This document shows positions 13,925 through 17,492 of a DNA stretch of 17,492 nucleotides, in pieces. Both the position numbers and the translations under genes were made by a program. The number at the start of each line of letters is the position of its first letter. The first letter of the stretch is position 1. Under the pieces are notes generated by a model. It saw nothing but the letters and a program-made list of their open reading frames with translations, searched no databases and was not told where the DNA came from. Location: positions 1 through 17,492 of the forward strand of contig JAOACM010000025.1 in NCBI GenBank assembly GCA_026417845.1, written 5' to 3'. This DNA is from Planctomycetota bacterium. Its GTDB lineage: Bacteria; Planctomycetota; SZUA-567; H5-PLA8; CALKMO01.

Positions 13925-15070
13925 CTACCCGTCGCGCAATTCGGCCATATCCTCCGCATTCACGCGGCAGGCGACCGCGTCTTTTTCCCGGAAGTGGATT
14001 TTGCGGGGGCTTGCCGTCGTCGCGATCCATGTCTCGCCGGTAGCTATGCGGACTGAAAATACGCAGTGATCACCTTGGAAGGCACGGGCGGCCACAACCC
14101 CGCTGACCTGAATTGCTTCTCCCTCTGCCGGGGCGGGAGCATCCGGAGGCAGCAACCTGACGCACTCCGGGCGGCAGAAGAGCCTGAGCCTGCCGCCGGT
14201 CCGTCCGGCGGCAGGGCCGACGCGCGCGCAGCGTACCGTCCCGAACGGCGTCTCGACCTGCCCGTCGCCTGAAAGCCGGCCTTCGACCATGTTCATATCT
14301 CCCAGGAAGGAGGCGGCGAACCGGTTCGGCGGATCATAGTACAGCTCCTCGGGAGCGCCCGTGGCCACGACCCTGCCGCGGTCCAAGACGGCGATGCGGT
14401 CGGCAAGCGCCATCGCCTCGCGCTGGTCATGCGTGACGTACAACGTCGTAATTCCGGTCGAGCGGTGTATGTGTCTGATCTCCTCGCGCATCTCCATCCG
14501 CAGCCGGGCGTCGAGATTCGAGAGGGGCTCATCCAGCAGAAGAACTTCGGGGCGTATGACGAGGGCGCGGGCCAGCGCTACGCGCTGCTGCTGGCCGCCG
14601 GAAAGTTCCCCTGGCTTCCGCCCGCCGAGACCCTCGAGCCCGACCATCCGCAGCGCATCCTTCACGCGCGATTCTCTCTCCGCCTCCGGCACCCCGCGGG
14701 ATCGAAGGCCGAAGGCCACGTTTTCCGCCGCCGTCAGATGAGGGAACAGTGCGTAGTTCTGGAAAACCATGCCCGTGTTGCGCAGGTGCGGCGGGACATC
14801 GTTGACGATCCTGCCGCCTATTGAAACGGAGCCGGATTCGAGGGCCGCGAAGCCGGCCACGGCGCGCAGGAGCGTGCTCTTGCCGCAGCCGGACGGCCCC
14901 AGAAGCAGGAACATCTCGCCCTTCCGGACATCCAGAGACACACGATCCAGCGCCGTTACCTCGCCGTAGCGAACCACAATCCCGCTCAGCGTCACGCCGT
15001 TCACGCCCGTTTCCCCGCGCGCCATCCCGGCCGCGGAGGCCGCCATTCCGCTCCCTCCCGCCTCATTCAT
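13925..15070 (-). CDS. ABC transporter ATP-binding protein, PotA/FbpC-like
   Basis: ATPase subunit of an ABC importer, 381 residues from the chosen start. The ATG at 15070 overlaps the solute-binding gene's stop as ATGA and has GGAGAAG 6 bases upstream, preferred over an ATG at 15136 inside that gene. The nucleotide-binding domain has Walker A GPSGCGKST (58-66), the Q-loop in VFQNYALFPHLT (Gln104), signature LSGGQQQRVALARAL (from 156), Walker B VLLLDEP (176-182), D-loop SNLDARLR and the switch His214 in VTHDQREAMALADR. The C-terminal third (about 265-381) is a TOBE-type domain, as in the iron/spermidine/putrescine/sulfate group. All catalytic motifs are intact. The substrate cannot be told. 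The downstream gene is convergent, so no permease follows it in the operon. Confidence 0.93.
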   Translation of the reverse strand: MNEAGGSGMAASAAGMARGETGVNGVTLSGIVVRYGEVTALDRVSLDVRKGEMFLLLGPSGCGKSTLLRAVAGFAALESGSVSIGGRIVNDVPPHLRNTGMVFQNYALFPHLTAAENVAFGLRSRGVPEAERESRVKDALRMVGLEGLGGRKPGELSGGQQQRVALARALVIRPEVLLLDEPLSNLDARLRMEMREEIRHIHRSTGITTLYVTHDQREAMALADRIAVLDRGRVVATGAPEELYYDPPNRFAASFLGDMNMVEGRLSGDGQVETPFGTVRCARVGPAAGRTGGRLRLFCRPECVRLLPPDAPAPAEGEAIQVSGVVAARAFQGDHCVFSVRIATGETWIATTASPRKIHFREKDAVACRVNAEDMAELRDG

Positions 15071-16437
15071 TTCCGGCTTCTCCGTTCGGCTTCCATCCGG
15101 ACTCCGGCATACTTCGCCTTCGATGCCGCCGTCCACTCCGCCCTCAGCCTCGCGCGCAGGTCGGGAGCCGGCCTGCCCGCGGCCAGGCGCGACAGTTCTC
15201 TCTCGTTAACCGGCGGCTTGCCCAGCTCTCCGGCGAGATCGTCGGGAACGCCGGCCGCCGCCACCGCCGTCCAGGCCTCCTGCAACTCGCGGTGGGAGTC
15301 CAGTATCGTCGCGCGCAGGAGGTCGTTCAGCAGCCGCCACCTCTTCCCGCTCAGGACCGGATCGTACCTGAGCACCGCCGGATCGGCAGGCCCGAACGGC
15401 GGCTTCCCTGAAAGGTTCGTCGGCAGGCCGCGATCATACAGATCCGGCATTACAGGGAACCTTTCCAGGTCGAACCGCTCCGGGCCGCCGGGCGTGCCCC
15501 GCTTCTGATACCAGAGCCTTTGCCCTTCCTCGCCCATCACGAACTCGAGGAAGGCGACGGCCGTCTCGTAGTGCGGGGCGCCCTTCAGCACGGCGATGGG
15601 ATCGGCCGAGTAGACCGACAGGCCCTTCGGTATTACGAAGCCCAGGTGTTCGCCGCCTCTGGTCCGCAGCGGCGGGAGCGCCAGGAAGTCTATGACCATC
15701 CCGCACGCGACCTGGCCCATGTTAACGTCGCGCGTTACCGCGGAGCCGCCCTCGTTGAATGCCCGCACGTTGCCGGCGATCCGCGTCAGTATCCCGAATC
15801 CCTTCTCGAAACCGTACCCCTGCAGGATTATTTCGAAGCACACGTGTATCGCGCCGCTCGACGTCGGGTCTCCGCAACCGATCCAGGTCCGCAGCCGCGG
15901 GTCGGCCAGATCGGCCCAGGTCCGAGGTTCGGGGACACCAAGCCTTGCGAGGACGACCTTGTTATAGAGGATCCCGAAGCCGGACAGGCAAGCCCCGTAC
16001 CATTTGCCGTCCCTGGCGTCGTATACAGGAATGCCGTTCGTCTCGCTGGCGATCCTGGACAGTATCTCCTCCGGTAGGTCCACCGGCTCCAGGTATCCGG
16101 CCGAGGCGAGTTCCATATGGGTATCAGCGCCGCCGCCGAAAAACACGTCCACGCCGCTCGTCCTGCCCCTGCTCGCCGCGAACTGCGATTCGATGTACCT
16201 TTTCATGTCGCCAGTGCCGCCTCCCACGTCAAGCCACTCTACCCGCACGCGGCGGCCGGTTTTTTCGCAGTATCTGCGTTCGAAGGCGCGGCCGAATTCC
16301 TCCTTTATCCCGTCCCAGTGTGGAGAAAGGATCACGAGCGCGACGTCTCCCGCCCGACGGTCAGGTCTCATGAGAAACGGCACGATCGCCAGGATCGCCA
16401 GGAAGACCGCGAAAAGAACAGGCAGGACTTTTCTCAT
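15067..16437 (-). CDS. ABC transporter extracellular solute-binding protein (family 1, FbpA/PotD-like fold)
   Basis: Periplasmic or membrane-tethered binding protein of an ABC importer, 456 residues. N-terminal RKVLPVLFAVFLAILAIVPF (2-21) is a signal peptide or signal anchor, with no lipobox cysteine. Typical class features follow: VDVFFGGGADTHMELASAGYLEPVD (in pieces about 96-120), GKWYGACLSGFGILYNKVVL, the hinge segment PRTWADLADPRLRTWIGCGDPTSSGAIH, MGQVACGMVIDFLALPP and AVAFLEFVMGEEGQRLWY. The signature W-x-DLADPR and the GDPTSSG loop place it with iron/polyamine/phosphonate-type binders; the ligand is not resolved. It is longer than the usual 330-360 residues because of a charged helical C-terminal extension (about 380-456). 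Its stop overlaps the ATPase start (ATGA), a firm operon link. The start has no clear Shine-Dalgarno. No permease is encoded in the window. Confidence 0.88.
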   Translation of the reverse strand: MRKVLPVLFAVFLAILAIVPFLMRPDRRAGDVALVILSPHWDGIKEEFGRAFERRYCEKTGRRVRVEWLDVGGGTGDMKRYIESQFAASRGRTSGVDVFFGGGADTHMELASAGYLEPVDLPEEILSRIASETNGIPVYDARDGKWYGACLSGFGILYNKVVLARLGVPEPRTWADLADPRLRTWIGCGDPTSSGAIHVCFEIILQGYGFEKGFGILTRIAGNVRAFNEGGSAVTRDVNMGQVACGMVIDFLALPPLRTRGGEHLGFVIPKGLSVYSADPIAVLKGAPHYETAVAFLEFVMGEEGQRLWYQKRGTPGGPERFDLERFPVMPDLYDRGLPTNLSGKPPFGPADPAVLRYDPVLSGKRWRLLNDLLRATILDSHRELQEAWTAVAAAGVPDDLAGELGKPPVNERELSRLAAGRPAPDLRARLRAEWTAASKAKYAGVRMEAERRSRK

Positions 16438-16454
16438 CGGCAGGGCATTTCCGT

Positions 16455-16492
16455 CCGGAGGTCCCCGGATCGCCCGGGGCGGAGACCTCCGG
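16455..16492. other. Hairpin in front of the solute-binding protein gene
   Basis: CCGGAGGT (16455-16462) pairs perfectly with ACCTCCGG (16485-16492), and inside it CCCCG (16463-16467) pairs with CGGGG (16475-16479), leaving a 5-base bulge. It fills the 66-bp gap between the upstream gene's stop and the solute-binding ATG. On the minus-strand transcript it could be a processing, stabilising or partial termination structure that separates the two genes' expression. No T-run follows. Confidence 0.45.
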
Positions 16493-16503
16493 TCGAACGG
16501 GAC

Positions 16504-17473
16504 TCACCGTATCGCCGCAGCCGCATCTGCCACCAGGCACCGTTCGGCCGCGGCCTCAACCCCGCTTGCGACATCCCGCACGCGCATGTCGTACACACCC
16601 GGCGCGATGCCTGGCGGAAGCTTTGCGACGAACTCCGCTGTCCCCTCCGTCGCCTTTACGTTCGTCACGCACCCGGGCAGCTCCCTCCCGCCGCGGTCCG
16701 TTATCGAGACCCGCAGCACGTGGAGTCCTGGACGCTCGCCGCCCGCGGTCACTACGCTCGCGATCACTTCCCTTGCTCCGACGCCGCCTCCCGGCACAGG
16801 CCGCGTCCTTACGGCCAGGCGCGAAACGCGGTAGGGCAGGGCCGCGACGAACGCTACATCGCCCGGTGCCGTCTTTATATCGGCCGACGCACCGGCCCCG
16901 AGCTCCTTCCCGGCGCGCACATCGTACCACCACCGCTCCGGCGCGGCCACCAGCTTCAGGACCCTCCCGCCTCCAGACCACGCCGGATCAGGCCCGCTGT
17001 TCCCATCCGCATTGGAGGCGGTGCCGTTTCCGGTGGCCGCCGCCCGCACGGAGATCGGCCTGGTATCGGCCAGCGCGACGTAAAAAGCCTCCCCGCTCCG
17101 GAACAGGGCCATCTCGACATCGCGGGCCGCGCGACTCCCGCCCTCCAGCACGCGCGGGAACGGCACCGCCCCGCCCTCTCTCAGCACGGCGGATATGGCC
17201 CATCTTATCCCCTCCCCCCCCCGCGGCTCCCCATACAGCCGGCGATAGTTCTCCATGGCAGCACCGTCCTTTAATGCAAAGTCATTTTCCCTCGAAAGCC
17301 GCAGCGAGGAATAATCCGATACGAACAGGTTCAGGTAGCGCGCCTTCCCGTGGCGCGTAGCCCTTGAGAGCATCGCCGCCGCCCCGCATCCCGAAGTCCC
17401 GCCGATCCTGGCGCCGCGCGCGCGCAGATCCGGTTCGGCTACCCTCAGATCGGAGCTCGACACTCCCTTAGGT
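16504..17473 (-). CDS. C-terminal part of a probable carbohydrate-active (GH42-like) protein, 5' end missing
   Basis: The frame stays open to the contig end; the last 322 residues are present. The opening codons seen at the extreme right (M-C-I-R-D-R) come from adapter sequence, not the gene. An early part, GCGAAAMLSRATRHGKARYLNL (split about residue 30) followed by a polar SDYSSLRLSR stretch, resembles the trimerisation-domain region of beta-galactosidase-like glycosidases. Next come a segment with RWWYDVRAGKELG and ALPYRVSRLAV, a beta-sandwich pattern common at the end of such proteins, and a final Ig-like domain (HVLRVSITDRGGRELPG to GVYDMRVRDVASGVEA). No catalytic residues are included, so function is inferred only from general resemblance. 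It is followed by the solute-binding gene after 66 bp. It could instead be any large exported multidomain protein. Confidence 0.6.
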
Positions 17474-17492
17474 CTGTCTCTTATACACATCT
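17474..17492. other. Tn5/Nextera mosaic-end adapter, not genomic
   Basis: CTGTCTCTTATACACATCT is an exact 19-of-19 match to the reverse complement of the Tn5 transposase mosaic end used in Nextera libraries. It forms the last bases of the window and marks untrimmed adapter at a contig end. Confidence 0.97.

Noticed and set aside
15071..15136. Longer N-terminus of the ABC ATPase from the ATG at 15136
   Set aside because: It would lie inside the solute-binding gene; the ATG at 15070 has a Shine-Dalgarno and the classic ATGA overlap.
1..17473. tRNA, rRNA, CRISPR or complete transposase genes
   Set aside because: No cloverleaf-like sequence, regularly spaced direct repeats or transposase motif was found by reading both strands; short RNA genes could still be missed by eye.

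Overview
This is a high-GC bacterial segment of roughly 60-65% GC by eye. It most likely comes from an anaerobe assembled from short reads. The anaerobe inference rests on a NifU/NifS iron-sulfur pair and a full-length NifJ-type pyruvate:ferredoxin oxidoreductase (PFOR). The large TPR/metallopeptidase protein, the Gfo/Idh/MocA oxidoreductase and the glycosidase-like C-terminal fragment resemble gene content I associate with Planctomycetota, Lentisphaerota, Hydrogenedentota and similar lineages, but no marker here fixes the phylum. The right edge is a contig end: the last 19 bases are exactly the Tn5/Nextera mosaic-end adapter and are not genomic.

Layout. (1) 1-1588, plus strand: the 3' part of nifU followed by complete nifS, overlapping by ATGA. 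(2) 1589-1755: a convergent gap holding a 127-bp inverted-repeat element of lower GC. (3) 1756-9794, minus strand, in transcription order from the right: ptsI (PTS enzyme I); a Gfo/Idh/MocA oxidoreductase; a 1089-residue TPR protein with an HEFTH gluzincin-type peptidase domain; and, 19 bp further on, a secreted Cys-rich protein ending in a chagasin-like (I42) domain. (4) 9795-10213: a divergent control region with a strong sigma70-type promoter for ptsI, two hairpins and an 87-bp repeat. (5) 10214-13867, plus strand: PFOR. (6) 13868-13924: a convergent gap with a hairpin. (7) 13925-17473, minus strand: the cut-off C-terminal part of a probable carbohydrate-active protein, then an ABC solute-binding protein, then its ATPase (ATGA overlap). 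No permease gene is present.

How the genes fit together. NifS and NifU build Fe-S clusters, and PFOR carries three of them, so the left end and the centre share anaerobic pyruvate/ferredoxin metabolism. PtsI stands alone, with no HPr or enzyme II beside it. The TPR-peptidase and chagasin-like genes look co-transcribed and both are exported or membrane-bound, suggesting a linked extracytoplasmic proteolysis or inhibitor function.

The most unusual non-coding structure is a family of four related 83-90-bp elements (6453-6535, 6535-6624, 7917-8000, 10090-10176). They have imperfect inverted ends of the type TARRGYCTRTCCRGAAAC, sit only in intergenic gaps, and two are in tandem. One supplies the stop codon of the oxidoreductase gene. 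They look like miniature inverted-repeat elements or long hairpin-forming REP-like units. No tRNA, rRNA, CRISPR array or complete transposase gene was seen.
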